Part shown: positions 15,592 to 22,913 of the stretch, piece by piece
Position numbering within the stretch: position 1 is the first letter of the stretch
Layout: every line of letters starts with the position of its first letter
Assembly (NCBI GenBank): GCA_031257195.1
Contig: JAIRPD010000127.1
Span: forward strand, 1 to 32,596
Reading direction: 5' to 3'
Length of the DNA: 32,596 nt
DNA from: Treponema sp.
GTDB taxonomy: Bacteria; Spirochaetota; Spirochaetia; Treponematales; Breznakiellaceae
Position numbers and translations under genes: made by a program
Notes under the pieces: model-generated
What the model saw: the letters and a program-made list of their open reading frames with translations, nothing else
Told to the model about the DNA's origin: nothing
The model's database searches: none

Positions 15592-16143
15592 ATGGTTCTG
15601 TGCCTGTTTTTTTCGCTCCTCCTCCTCCCCCGTTCCCTTCCGGCCCAGGAAGCCGGGCCGGAGGATTTCCTGGTCCGGGACCGGGTGCTGGTTAAATACC
15701 GGGGAACGGCCCGGGAGGTGGTGATTCCCCCAACGCTGGGGATTGACCGGGTTGGGCAAAAGGCCTTTGCCGGCGCCCCGGTGTCCAGTGTTACCGTCCC
15801 CATGGGCGTGGCCGTTATTGATGAGCGGGCCTTTGCGGGCTGCGGCTTCCTCAAAACCGTATCCCTGCCCTCTACCCTGACGGTCCTGGGCCGGCGGGCC
15901 TTTTTTAACTGTGTTCAGCTGGAAAGGGTGAATATCCCCATCGGCCTTGTTTCCATAGAAGAGGGGGCCTTTTTTAACTGCCTGGGCCTCAAGGAGATGG
16001 CGCTTCCCCCCTCGGTCAAAACCCTGGGTTCCCGGGCTTTTTCCGGCTGTTTCGGCCTGGAGCGGTTAAGCCTTTCCCGCCGGACCCGGCTGGGGGAGCG
16101 TCCCTTTATGGGGGTCCGCTGCGAAATTACCTGGCGGGACTAG
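15592..16143 (+). CDS. Secreted BspA-like leucine-rich repeat protein
   Basis: The protein is 183 aa. A signal peptide (hydrophobic residues about 2-14, then LPAQEAG) is followed by about five LRR_5/BspA-type repeats of roughly 23 residues with the pattern xIxxxAFxxCxxLxxVxLPxxL: AFAGAPVSSVTVPMGV, AFAGCGFLKTVSLPSTL, AFFNCVQLERVNIPIGL, AFFNCLGLKEMALPPSV and AFSGCFGLERLSLS. Proteins of this family are exported and often mediate binding to surfaces or host proteins, and are abundant in treponemes. This one is short, with no anchor visible, so it is periplasmic or released. ATG at 15592 has an AAGG at 15584; a weak promoter also lies directly upstream (TTGTTT, 17 bp, TAGTAA, 6 nt, ATG), so the initiation mode is ambiguous. 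Confidence 0.85.
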   Translation: MVLCLFFSLLLLPRSLPAQEAGPEDFLVRDRVLVKYRGTAREVVIPPTLGIDRVGQKAFAGAPVSSVTVPMGVAVIDERAFAGCGFLKTVSLPSTLTVLGRRAFFNCVQLERVNIPIGLVSIEEGAFFNCLGLKEMALPPSVKTLGSRAFSGCFGLERLSLSRRTRLGERPFMGVRCEITWRD

Positions 16144-16488
16144 CCGTTCGTTAGCGGTACGCCGCGCGGTATCCCCGTTAACGGTTATTCCCAGGGCGCG
16201 GCCGCAAGGGCGCGGCTGTTTAACCGCGAGGCCGCCCCGCGGCCGCGGGATTGACCTTCAGTATGGCGGTGGATGGGCTTCCGGCAACGTGTTGACCTTT
16301 GTTAGGTCAGGGGACTGACGTGATACGAAGTTGGCGGGTCCCCCAATAGGGAAGGGGGTTCCGGTGTACCGCGTGCCGGGGGGCCGCTTCAATAAAGAAA
16401 GGGACGCTGACAGAGTACAGGACAGGAAGCTGACAGCGTACATACCGGGGGTGATTGGAAGGCCGGGGGGGGCGGATCCCCCGGGGCT
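16144..16488. other. 345-bp gene-poor stretch with nested inverted repeats and a short direct repeat
   Basis: No convincing gene. After the LRR stop there is a GCGG-TACG-CCGC hairpin (about 16154-16165) and a nested inverted repeat: CGCGGCCGC (16197-16205) pairs with GCGGCCGCG (16239-16247), with an inner CGCGG/CCGCG stem (16211-16228). TGACCT/AGGTCA form another hairpin (16293-16309). A 23-bp step repeat of GCTGACAG-GTACA occurs at 16406 and 16429. A 61-codon minus-strand frame (16258-16443, starting MYAVSFLSC) is open but has no ribosome site and no family I know. Stem-loops may end the LRR transcript, though no T-run follows. Confidence 0.5.
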
Positions 16489-17892
16489 TCACAGGATCAG
16501 TTCTTCGGCTCCCAGGGGGCGGATCATCAGGGGGGTAACGGACCCGGGACCGAAGAGGCCGTCCATGAGGGTCCGGTAGCGTTCCAGGAGGGGAAGGGGG
16601 ATGTACGATTGGATGGTGCCGGCGAAGCCGCCGCCGTGGACCCGGCAGGCTCCCGCCGCGCCGCCGGTTTCCGCGTCGAGGAAATCCCTGGTCAGCGCCA
16701 GGGCGGTGGAAATCCCCTGGTCCTCGGGGTTCCGGGGGGAGTAGACGTTTTGCAGCAGTTCCCAGGATGAATCCCCGGACTCGTTGACCAGGTTCAGGTA
16801 TCGCGCCAGGGCGTCCTGCCGGGCCTTCCGGGCCGCCTCCGGCTCTCCGCCGTTCCCCGGGGGCGGGGCGTGGAAGGCTTCCAGGGCGGCCAGCATCTCC
16901 GCGGCCCGGCGGTTTTCGGCGAAGAAGTGCAGGGCCCGCAGCAACGCCCGGTCTCCCAGCTTTCGCCGGATCTCCGGGGCGCCGGCCTTTACCGCCCCCT
17001 CGTCGCATTCCCGGAGCGCGCCCTTGCCAAAAAAGGCCGCCACGGCCTTCATCTCCGCCGGGATGGCGGCGTAGTCCGGGGTTAGGTCCGCGTGGCTGCC
17101 CCCGGTGTTGACCACGCAGAGGGCGTATCCCCCCGCGGCCAGGTCCACCTCAACCCGTTTAACCGCGGGCTTCCCGGGATCGGCGAAGTCAATGCCCACC
17201 GCCCCCCCGCAGGCGCAGGCGGTCTGATCCATCAGGCCGCAGGGTTTGCCAAAGTACCGGTTTTCCGCCCGCTGGCCTACGCGGGCGATTTCCAGGAAAT
17301 CATGCCCGCCCCCGCTAAACAGATTGTCGATGATCCGGCCAAAGAGGACTTCCACCGCGGCGGAAGAGGAGAGGCCCGAGCCGGGGAGGACGGTGGAATC
17401 GGCGTTGACGGTAAAGCCCCGGACCGCCGTTCCCCGGGCGCTGAACTCCGCCGCCACGCCCCGGATCAGCGCCGCGGTGGCGCCCTTCTCGCTTTCCCGG
17501 GGGGCCAGGTCCAGCCCGCCCCCCGGCCCGGCGAGGTCCACCATCACGTCGGGGAACCCCGTGGAACGGAAGAAGATCCGAAGGTCGGCCCGGGGGGCGG
17601 CCACCGCGGCCTGGTCCAGCTGGATAGACGCGGCCAGTACCCGGCCCTGGTTATGATCCGTGTGGTTTCCCCCCAGCTCGGTCCGGCCCGGGGCGGTAAA
17701 GAGCCGCAGGTCCCCGGCGGTTTCGGGAAAATCGGTCCGGGGGAAGCCCCCCTCCCCGTCGGTCAGCATCCCCTGGATAAGTGAGGCGTACCGGTCCCTG
17801 CCGTAAACGGCGCCCTGGGGGCCGTAGAGTTTGGTAAACAGGGCGGCGGCGGCGGGGCCGTCAAGTTCCGCCAGTAATTGCTTTCCGTTCAT
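16489..17892 (-). CDS. galK: Galactokinase-type GHMP kinase
   Basis: The protein is 467 aa, longer than typical galactokinase (about 390) through insertions in the C-terminal half and a long N-terminus. The galactokinase signature GRTELGGNHTDHNQG is near residue 69, the GHMP ATP-binding motif GSGLSSSAAVEV near 170, and the C-terminal glycine motif CRVHGGGFAGTIQ near 420. It phosphorylates galactose (or a related sugar) at C1 with ATP, the entry step of the Leloir pathway. No galT or galE is in the window, so the sugar is not certain. ATG at 17892 has no ribosome site; a promoter with its -10 7 nt upstream implies leaderless translation. It is divergent from rmuC, with overlapping promoters. 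Confidence 0.88.
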   Translation of the reverse strand: MNGKQLLAELDGPAAAALFTKLYGPQGAVYGRDRYASLIQGMLTDGEGGFPRTDFPETAGDLRLFTAPGRTELGGNHTDHNQGRVLAASIQLDQAAVAAPRADLRIFFRSTGFPDVMVDLAGPGGGLDLAPRESEKGATAALIRGVAAEFSARGTAVRGFTVNADSTVLPGSGLSSSAAVEVLFGRIIDNLFSGGGHDFLEIARVGQRAENRYFGKPCGLMDQTACACGGAVGIDFADPGKPAVKRVEVDLAAGGYALCVVNTGGSHADLTPDYAAIPAEMKAVAAFFGKGALRECDEGAVKAGAPEIRRKLGDRALLRALHFFAENRRAAEMLAALEAFHAPPPGNGGEPEAARKARQDALARYLNLVNESGDSSWELLQNVYSPRNPEDQGISTALALTRDFLDAETGGAAGACRVHGGGFAGTIQSYIPLPLLERYRTLMDGLFGPGSVTPLMIRPLGAEELIL

Positions 17893-17899
17893 GGCGGTA

Positions 17900-17928
17900 A
17901 GTATAGAACGGCGGATTGACAAAAGCAA
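17900..17928 (-). promoter_or_regulatory. galK promoter (leaderless type)
   Basis: Minus-strand TTGCTT (17923-17928), 17-bp spacer and TATACT (17900-17905). The -10 ends 7 nt before ATG 17892. It overlaps the opposite-strand rmuC promoter. Confidence 0.65.
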
Positions 17929-17943
17929 GGGATGCGGTAAACT
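17916..17943 (+). promoter_or_regulatory. rmuC promoter
   Basis: TTGACA (17916-17921), 16-bp spacer and TAAACT (17938-17943). The predicted start is near 17950, leaving a leader of about 10 nt with GGAG (17951-17954) before GTG 17960. Confidence 0.7.
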
Positions 17944-17959
17944 GAAACCCGGAGCGTCC

Positions 17960-19294
17960 GTGAACCCAACTATCATTATCAGTTTGATTGTCCTCGCCGT
18001 TGCCGTCCTGCACCTTGTTGTGTTCGCGGTGGTTTCCGGCGGGAGGAACAAAAATCCCCTGGACCAGGCGCTGCGCGCCCTGGAGGGGTACGAAAAGCGG
18101 CTGGACAAGAGCGACGCCGCGCTCCGGGACGAGTTTGCCCGGAACAGGGAAGAGTCCCGGGGGTCCGCGAAGGAGACCAGGGAGGAACTGTCCCAGGCCC
18201 TCAAGGCCAACCGCGAGGAACTCCTGCGTTCCCTGGGCGGCTTTGAGGAAAAATTCTCCGCCCGGCTCAACAGTTTAACCAGGGAAACAACGCTGGTCTT
18301 TGAGAAGAACCGGGAAACGATGGAAAAAAAGTTAACGGAAATTCAGCAAAACAACAGCGCGAAGCTGGAAGAAATGCGAAAAACCGTGGACGAAAAGCTC
18401 CACGATACCCTGGAAAAGCGGCTTACCGAATCGTTCAAGCTGGTCAGCGATAACCTGGACAAGGTTCAAAAGGGTCTGGGGGAAATGCAGAATTTGGCGG
18501 CCGGCGTGGGGGATTTAAAGCGGGTCCTGTCCAACGTTAAGACCAAGGGCGTTCTGGGGGAGTACCAGCTTGGGGCGATCCTGGAACAGGTCCTGTCGCC
18601 GGGCCAGTACGCGGAGAACGTTAAGACAAAGGCGGGGAGCGCCGACAACGTGGAATTCGCGATACGCATTCCCGCCAAGGACGATCCGGATGGATCGATC
18701 TGGCTGCCGGTGGACTCGAAGTTCCCCACCGCGGATTACGAGGCCCTGATGTCCGCCTATGACACGGGGGACGCGCAGGTAATCGAGCGCTCAAAGCGGG
18801 ATCTGGAAAACAAGATAAAAAAATTCGCCCGGGACATACGTGAAAAGTATGTGGACCCCCCGGGTACCACCGAATTCGCCATCATGTTCCTGCCCTTTGA
18901 GGGGCTGTATGCGGAGGTGCTGCGGATACGCGGCCTCTTTGAAAGCATACAAAACGAGCTTAAGATAACCATCGCCGGGCCTACCACCATCTCGGCTTTT
19001 CTTAACAGCCTTCAAATGGGATTCAGGAGCCTGGCCGTGGAAAGGCGGACCAGCGAGATCTGGGAATTGCTGGGCGCCGTGAAAACACAGTTTGGCAAAT
19101 TCGCCGAGGTTTTGGAGGCCGCGAAAAAGAAGCTGGACAGCGCCAGCGAGGAGCTTGCCAAGACCGGGACCAGGTCAAGGCAGATTGAGCGAAGGCTCAA
19201 GGACGTTCAGTCGCTGCCCGACGGGGACGCGCGTAAACTGCTGGGAAACCTGGAAATTGAGGCGGGCGGCGAGGATGATGTGGGAACCTTTTGA
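17960..19294 (+). CDS. rmuC: RmuC family DNA recombination-limiting protein
   Basis: The protein is 444 aa. An N-terminal membrane anchor (about residues 3-26, IIISLIVLAVAVLHLVVFAVV) is followed by a long charged coiled coil (about 35-180) and then the RmuC nuclease-fold domain with KTKGVLGEYQLGAILEQVL, WLPVDSKFPTADYEAL, PGTTEFAIMFLPFEGLYAEVLR and GPTTISAFLNSLQMGFRSL. RmuC restrains rearrangement at inverted repeats; the biochemical activity is not fully established. The start is GTG 17960, chosen because it comes 10 nt after the predicted transcription start with a GGAG site and gives the normal N-terminal anchor; an upstream frame extends across the promoter and is not credible. The next gene overlaps its end by 20 bp. 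Confidence 0.92.
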   Translation: MNPTIIISLIVLAVAVLHLVVFAVVSGGRNKNPLDQALRALEGYEKRLDKSDAALRDEFARNREESRGSAKETREELSQALKANREELLRSLGGFEEKFSARLNSLTRETTLVFEKNRETMEKKLTEIQQNNSAKLEEMRKTVDEKLHDTLEKRLTESFKLVSDNLDKVQKGLGEMQNLAAGVGDLKRVLSNVKTKGVLGEYQLGAILEQVLSPGQYAENVKTKAGSADNVEFAIRIPAKDDPDGSIWLPVDSKFPTADYEALMSAYDTGDAQVIERSKRDLENKIKKFARDIREKYVDPPGTTEFAIMFLPFEGLYAEVLRIRGLFESIQNELKITIAGPTTISAFLNSLQMGFRSLAVERRTSEIWELLGAVKTQFGKFAEVLEAAKKKLDSASEELAKTGTRSRQIERRLKDVQSLPDGDARKLLGNLEIEAGGEDDVGTF

Positions 19295-20219
19295 GTCCCG
19301 GGACGGCGCGTGGTATCAGTGGCGTATCGCCGGGGCGGAAGTTTTTGTGTGCCGCCAGGGCGGCCTCTGGCGGGGCCTCTGCCGCCCCCTGGGCTGGAAC
19401 AAACGCCGCCGGGAGCGGAGCGCCGCCGCCGCCCCGCGGGGCCGGGCGGCCCAGCCCAAAGACCCCCCCCGGTCTTGTTGGGCGGGTCCTTTGGAAACCG
19501 CGGCTCCTGATCCCGCCGCTTTTCCCGGGGGAACGGCCTTCAGCGCCGTCTGGGAAGGCGGTCCGCCTAACGGCGATTCCCCCGCGGGTTTGGCGGAAAC
19601 CGCCGGGGCCGGTTCACCGCCCCGGGCGGCCCTGCGGCCCGTTTTTCCGGAAAAGCCCTTCCTGGTGAACCTGCCGGACAGGCCCCGGCTTTTTCCCGGG
19701 GTGGAACTGCCCCTTAACCTGGAGCTTCCCCCCCTGTTAAAGCTGACGGTTTTCCCGCCGCCCGCCCTCCCCGGGGAGCCTCCCGGCGAGCCGGCTTCCG
19801 CCGGGGCCGCCGTTTCCGGTGAAACCCTCTTTACCTTTACCCCCTTTCCCTTAAACGAAACATGGTACGGCGATACCACCATGAAAGGCGTTTTGTGCCT
19901 GTCGCTGTCCGTTTCTGCGGGGGAGGGGGCGGACCCGGAGGGGGCGCTGGTACGCTGCGGGGCGCTGATACAAAACCGGACCAAAGCTATCCTGGAACTG
20001 AGCCAGTTTCCCCTGTACGCCGGTGAACTTTCCATCTACCAAAAGGAGGGGGCGCTGGTAACCGATACCCCGGTACTCGACGCCTCCGAGAACGGGAACT
20101 TCCGGGTAAGCCTTAGATCCCCCGGCGGCGTCCTTGTCGCGGAGGGTAATAAGAACGGGGTGGGGGACCTCTTGATTCAGCGGGGAAGCCGGATCATAAA
20201 AAACATAACGGGGCTGTAA
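19275..20219 (+). CDS. Unknown protein encoded between rmuC and mscS
   Basis: The protein is 314 aa. It starts at ATG 19275 (or the adjacent ATG 19278, which has a better-placed GAGG), inside the end of rmuC. The N-terminus MMWEPFESRDGAWYQWRIAGAEVFVCRQGG reads like a small folded domain, then comes a low-complexity Arg/Ala/Pro region (about 38-130), and a C-terminal domain (about 135-314) with FLVNLPDRPRLFPGVELPLNL, FPLNETWYGDTTMKGVLCLSLS and FPLYAGELSIYQKEGALV. The pattern, and the next-door MscS gene, recall DUF432 proteins, which I remember as often encoded beside mechanosensitive channels; this is a suggestion, not an identification. There is no signal peptide or membrane segment. One base separates it from the mscS start. 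Confidence 0.72.
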   Translation: MMWEPFESRDGAWYQWRIAGAEVFVCRQGGLWRGLCRPLGWNKRRRERSAAAAPRGRAAQPKDPPRSCWAGPLETAAPDPAAFPGGTAFSAVWEGGPPNGDSPAGLAETAGAGSPPRAALRPVFPEKPFLVNLPDRPRLFPGVELPLNLELPPLLKLTVFPPPALPGEPPGEPASAGAAVSGETLFTFTPFPLNETWYGDTTMKGVLCLSLSVSAGEGADPEGALVRCGALIQNRTKAILELSQFPLYAGELSIYQKEGALVTDTPVLDASENGNFRVSLRSPGGVLVAEGNKNGVGDLLIQRGSRIIKNITGL

Positions 20220-20220
20220 C

Positions 20221-21048
20221 GTGAACACCGAAATAATCCTCAACGGACTAAAGCAGTTTTTGGACGAGGCCCGCCCGGCGGAACTGGCGATAAAGCTGGC
20301 CGCCATGATCCTTACGGTGGCCTTTATCCTCACGGTCTTCAGGCTGTGCCGGACCCTTTTGGGCAAATTCCTCAAGGGCAAGATCAGCGATCAGCGGAAC
20401 TACATGGTAAAAAAGGGGGTGCGCTACGCGGGGTATGTCCTGGCGATCCTCTTTGTTTTTAACCGCCTGGGAATCGACACCACCGCCATTCTGGGGGCCG
20501 CGGGAATCGCCGGTATCGTCATTGGCTTTGCCGCCCAGACTTCGGTTTCCAGCCTTATTTCCGGTTTCTTCCTCCTTTCGGAAAAACCCTTCGCCGTGGG
20601 GGACGCGATTAACGTCAACAATATCACCGGAACGGTCCTTTCCGTGGATCTCCTTTCGGTAAAGCTTAAAACCTTTGATAATCTTTTTGTCCGAATCCCC
20701 AACGAGACGATTATCAAGAGCAATCTGACCACCATTACCCGTTTTCCTATCCGGCGGCTTGACTTGAGTTTTTCCGTGGCCTATAAGGACGATCTGGAAA
20801 AAACCAGGGCCGTTCTTCTGGAGCTGGCCGCGGAAAACCCCTATTGCCTGGAAAATCCCGCCCCCTTCTTTGGGGTTGACAGCTTTGGCGATTCGGGGGT
20901 GAACATCCTTTTTAACCTGTGGTTTGAAAAAAGCAAGTTCTGGGAACTAAAGAATTCTATCATCATGGACATCAAGAAACGTTTTGAGCGGGAGGGGATC
21001 GAGATCCCCTATCAAAAAATCGATATTACCCTCGCGGGCCAGGGCTGA
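20221..21048 (+). CDS. mscS: MscS-family small-conductance mechanosensitive channel
   Basis: The protein is 275 aa, the standard MscS size. Three membrane segments are visible: about residues 22-45, 63-80 and the pore helix region 84-115 with ATAILGAAGIAGIVIGFAAQTSVSSLISGF, the Ala/Gly-rich TM3 of MscS. The beta domain follows with FAVGDAINVNNITGTVLSVDLLSVKLKTFDN and the PNETIIKSNLTT motif. It opens under membrane tension to release solutes during hypo-osmotic shock. GTG start at 20221, 1 bp after the previous gene, so it is translated as part of the rmuC operon. It ends 3 bp from the stop of the convergent response regulator. Confidence 0.93.
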   Translation: MNTEIILNGLKQFLDEARPAELAIKLAAMILTVAFILTVFRLCRTLLGKFLKGKISDQRNYMVKKGVRYAGYVLAILFVFNRLGIDTTAILGAAGIAGIVIGFAAQTSVSSLISGFFLLSEKPFAVGDAINVNNITGTVLSVDLLSVKLKTFDNLFVRIPNETIIKSNLTTITRFPIRRLDLSFSVAYKDDLEKTRAVLLELAAENPYCLENPAPFFGVDSFGDSGVNILFNLWFEKSKFWELKNSIIMDIKKRFEREGIEIPYQKIDITLAGQG

Positions 21049-21051
21049 AGC

Positions 21052-21462
21052 CTATTCGTTTCCCCCGTCCTCTCCCAGGACGGATTTAACCCGCTTGATC
21101 AGCGCCTCGGGGATAAAGGGCTTTACGATGTAACCCTCCGCCTCAAACGCCATGGCCTGGTCAATAAACTGGGGGTTGGCGTGGCTGGTAACAAAAATAA
21201 CCGGGATGTTTTTTAATTCGGGGCTCTTTTTAAGGAGGCCCACAAACTCCAGGCCCGAAATTTCGGGCATTTCTATATCCAGCAGGATAAGATCGGCCCT
21301 GAACTGCTTGAGCATTTCCAGCGCCAGGGCCGCCGATTTGGCCAGTCGGACATCGTACTCATGCTGTAGAATGGTACGGATCGTCGTAAGGCTCACCGCC
21401 ATATCATCCACCACAAGGATTATTTTCTTTATGTCCAATTCTTGGGTACTTGCTTTCGCCAT
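21052..21462 (-). CDS. Single-domain response regulator (CheY-like receiver)
   Basis: The protein is 136 aa when read from ATG 21462. The receiver domain is complete: the acidic pair in IILVVDDMAVS, the phospho-acceptor Asp in LILLDIEMPEISG, the conserved Thr in IFVTSH and the Lys in GYIVKPF. There is no output domain, so it acts by protein-protein contact, as CheY does, or as a phosphate relay. The start at 21462 rather than the upstream in-frame ATG (21471) is decided by the promoter: the upstream ATG overlaps the -10 hexamer and would not be transcribed. No histidine kinase or chemotaxis gene is adjacent. It is divergent from thrC, with only 40 bp between starts. Confidence 0.9.
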   Translation of the reverse strand: MAKASTQELDIKKIILVVDDMAVSLTTIRTILQHEYDVRLAKSAALALEMLKQFRADLILLDIEMPEISGLEFVGLLKKSPELKNIPVIFVTSHANPQFIDQAMAFEAEGYIVKPFIPEALIKRVKSVLGEDGGNE

Positions 21463-21469
21463 ACTAGTC

Positions 21470-21498
21470 ATTATACAATTTTTGTTGGATTATTTCAA
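21470..21498 (-). promoter_or_regulatory. Promoter of the response regulator (leaderless type; decides its start)
   Basis: Minus-strand TTGAAA (21493-21498), 17-bp spacer and a perfect TATAAT (21470-21475). Seven nt separate the -10 from ATG 21462. The longer frame's ATG at 21471 lies within the hexamer. Confidence 0.8.
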
Positions 21499-21502
21499 GC
21501 CT

Positions 21503-22906
21503 ATGCGATATTATAGTACCAGGGACAAAAATAGAGCCGTTTCATTCGCCGAGGCCGCCCTGCGGGGTTTGGCCCCGGAGGGGGGGCTCTTTATCCCGGA
21601 ACAGATTCCCCCCTACCGAAAGGGGGTGGCCGGCTCCCTGGGTTCCATGTCTTTCCTGGAAATCGCCCTGGAGACCATAGGCCCCTATGTGGAGGGGGAA
21701 ATTCCCGCCGCCGCGCTGGAGGAGATTTGCGCCGGGGCCTTTACCTTCAGCGCCCCCCTGGTTCTGATAAACCCGGAGGGCGGGGCGGCGGGGGCCGGTT
21801 TGGCGCTGGAGCTGTTTCACGGCCCCACGGCGGCCTTTAAGGACTTTGGCGCCCGTTTTATGGCAAGGACCTTTTCCTGGCTCCGCAGGGGTGAGGACCG
21901 GCCCCTCCGGATCCTGGTGGCCACCTCCGGGGATACCGGCGGGGCGGTGGCGGACGGTTTTTACGGGGTGGAGGGCATTTCCGTTACCGTCCTGTACCCC
22001 CAGGGCCGGGTTTCGGAGCTTCAGGAAAAGCAAATCGCCGGCCTGGGGGGCAATATTTCCGCCCTGGCGGTGGAGGGCAGTTTTGACGATTGCCAGGCTT
22101 TGGTCAAGGCCGCCTTTGCCGATCCCCCCCTGCGGGAAAAACTTGCCCTTTCCTCGGCCAACTCGATTAACATTTCCCGGCTTATCCCCCAAACGCTGTA
22201 CTACGCCGCCGCCGCGGGAAAAGCCCTGGCGGGCCGTCTTGACGCCGGCGAAGAGGCCACCCCTCGCCGCCTCGCCGCGGGCGTTCAGGACGGTGTTCCG
22301 GGGCCGGGCCGGGCCGGGCCGGTTCCCCGGGGGCCAATCACCTTCTGCGTTCCCAGCGGAAATTTTGGGAACCTTACCGCGGGCCTCTACGCCATGGCGA
22401 TGGGGGCCCCCATCGCCGGATTTATCGCCGCCACCAACATCAACAGAACCGTGCCGGACTACCTGGAAAGCGGGGAATACAAAACCAGGGTTTCCCAGGC
22501 CACCATTTCCAACGCCATGGATGTGGGAGCGCCCAGTAACTTTGAGCGTATGTCCGCCCACTGGAGCCATGGGGAGACGCGGCGCGTGGTCCGGGGCCTT
22601 TCGGTTACCGATGATGAAACCCGGGGGACCATCGCCGCGGTTTACCGGGATTGGGGCTACTACCTGGATCCCCACGGCGCCGTGGGCTGGACCGCCGCGC
22701 GAAAGCTGGGACCCGCCGGAACGGGGCCTGTGGCGGTACTGGCCACCGCCCATCCGGCGAAATTTTCCGCGACCGTGGAGCCCCTTACCGGGCCGGTCCC
22801 TGTTCCCCCCGCCATACAAAGCGCCCTGGGTAGAACCCCCCGTTCCCGGACCATTCCGGCGGATTTGTCCGTCCTGCGGGAATTGTTACTGGCCGGTAAC
22901 CGGTAA
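21503..22906 (+). CDS. thrC: Threonine synthase
   Basis: The protein is 467 aa, normal for the long (fungal/enterobacterial-like) threonine synthase class. It begins RYYSTRDKNRAVSFAEAALRGLAPEGGLFIP, and the PLP lysine is in LELFHGPTAAFKDFGARFMA (about residues 95-115). ATSGDTGGAVADGF (the phosphate-binding loop), SANSINISRLIPQTLYY and CVPSGNFGNLTAGLYA all match the family. It converts O-phosphohomoserine to threonine, the last step of threonine synthesis. An Ala/Gly/Pro-rich insertion (about 245-275) sits before the FCVPSGN motif. ATG at 21503 has no Shine-Dalgarno sequence, and I see no clear promoter. The aminopeptidase starts 7 bp after the stop. Confidence 0.95.
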   Translation: MRYYSTRDKNRAVSFAEAALRGLAPEGGLFIPEQIPPYRKGVAGSLGSMSFLEIALETIGPYVEGEIPAAALEEICAGAFTFSAPLVLINPEGGAAGAGLALELFHGPTAAFKDFGARFMARTFSWLRRGEDRPLRILVATSGDTGGAVADGFYGVEGISVTVLYPQGRVSELQEKQIAGLGGNISALAVEGSFDDCQALVKAAFADPPLREKLALSSANSINISRLIPQTLYYAAAAGKALAGRLDAGEEATPRRLAAGVQDGVPGPGRAGPVPRGPITFCVPSGNFGNLTAGLYAMAMGAPIAGFIAATNINRTVPDYLESGEYKTRVSQATISNAMDVGAPSNFERMSAHWSHGETRRVVRGLSVTDDETRGTIAAVYRDWGYYLDPHGAVGWTAARKLGPAGTGPVAVLATAHPAKFSATVEPLTGPVPVPPAIQSALGRTPRSRTIPADLSVLRELLLAGNR

Positions 22907-22913
22907 TTCATCG

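Noticed and set aside
16258-16443. 61-aa minus-strand gene
   Set aside because: Kept only as a possibility inside the gene-poor stretch: no ribosome site, promoter or recognised family.
21152-21502. N-terminal extension of threonine synthase
   Set aside because: It runs through the response-regulator gene and its promoter; family alignment begins at RYYSTRDKN, right after ATG 21503.
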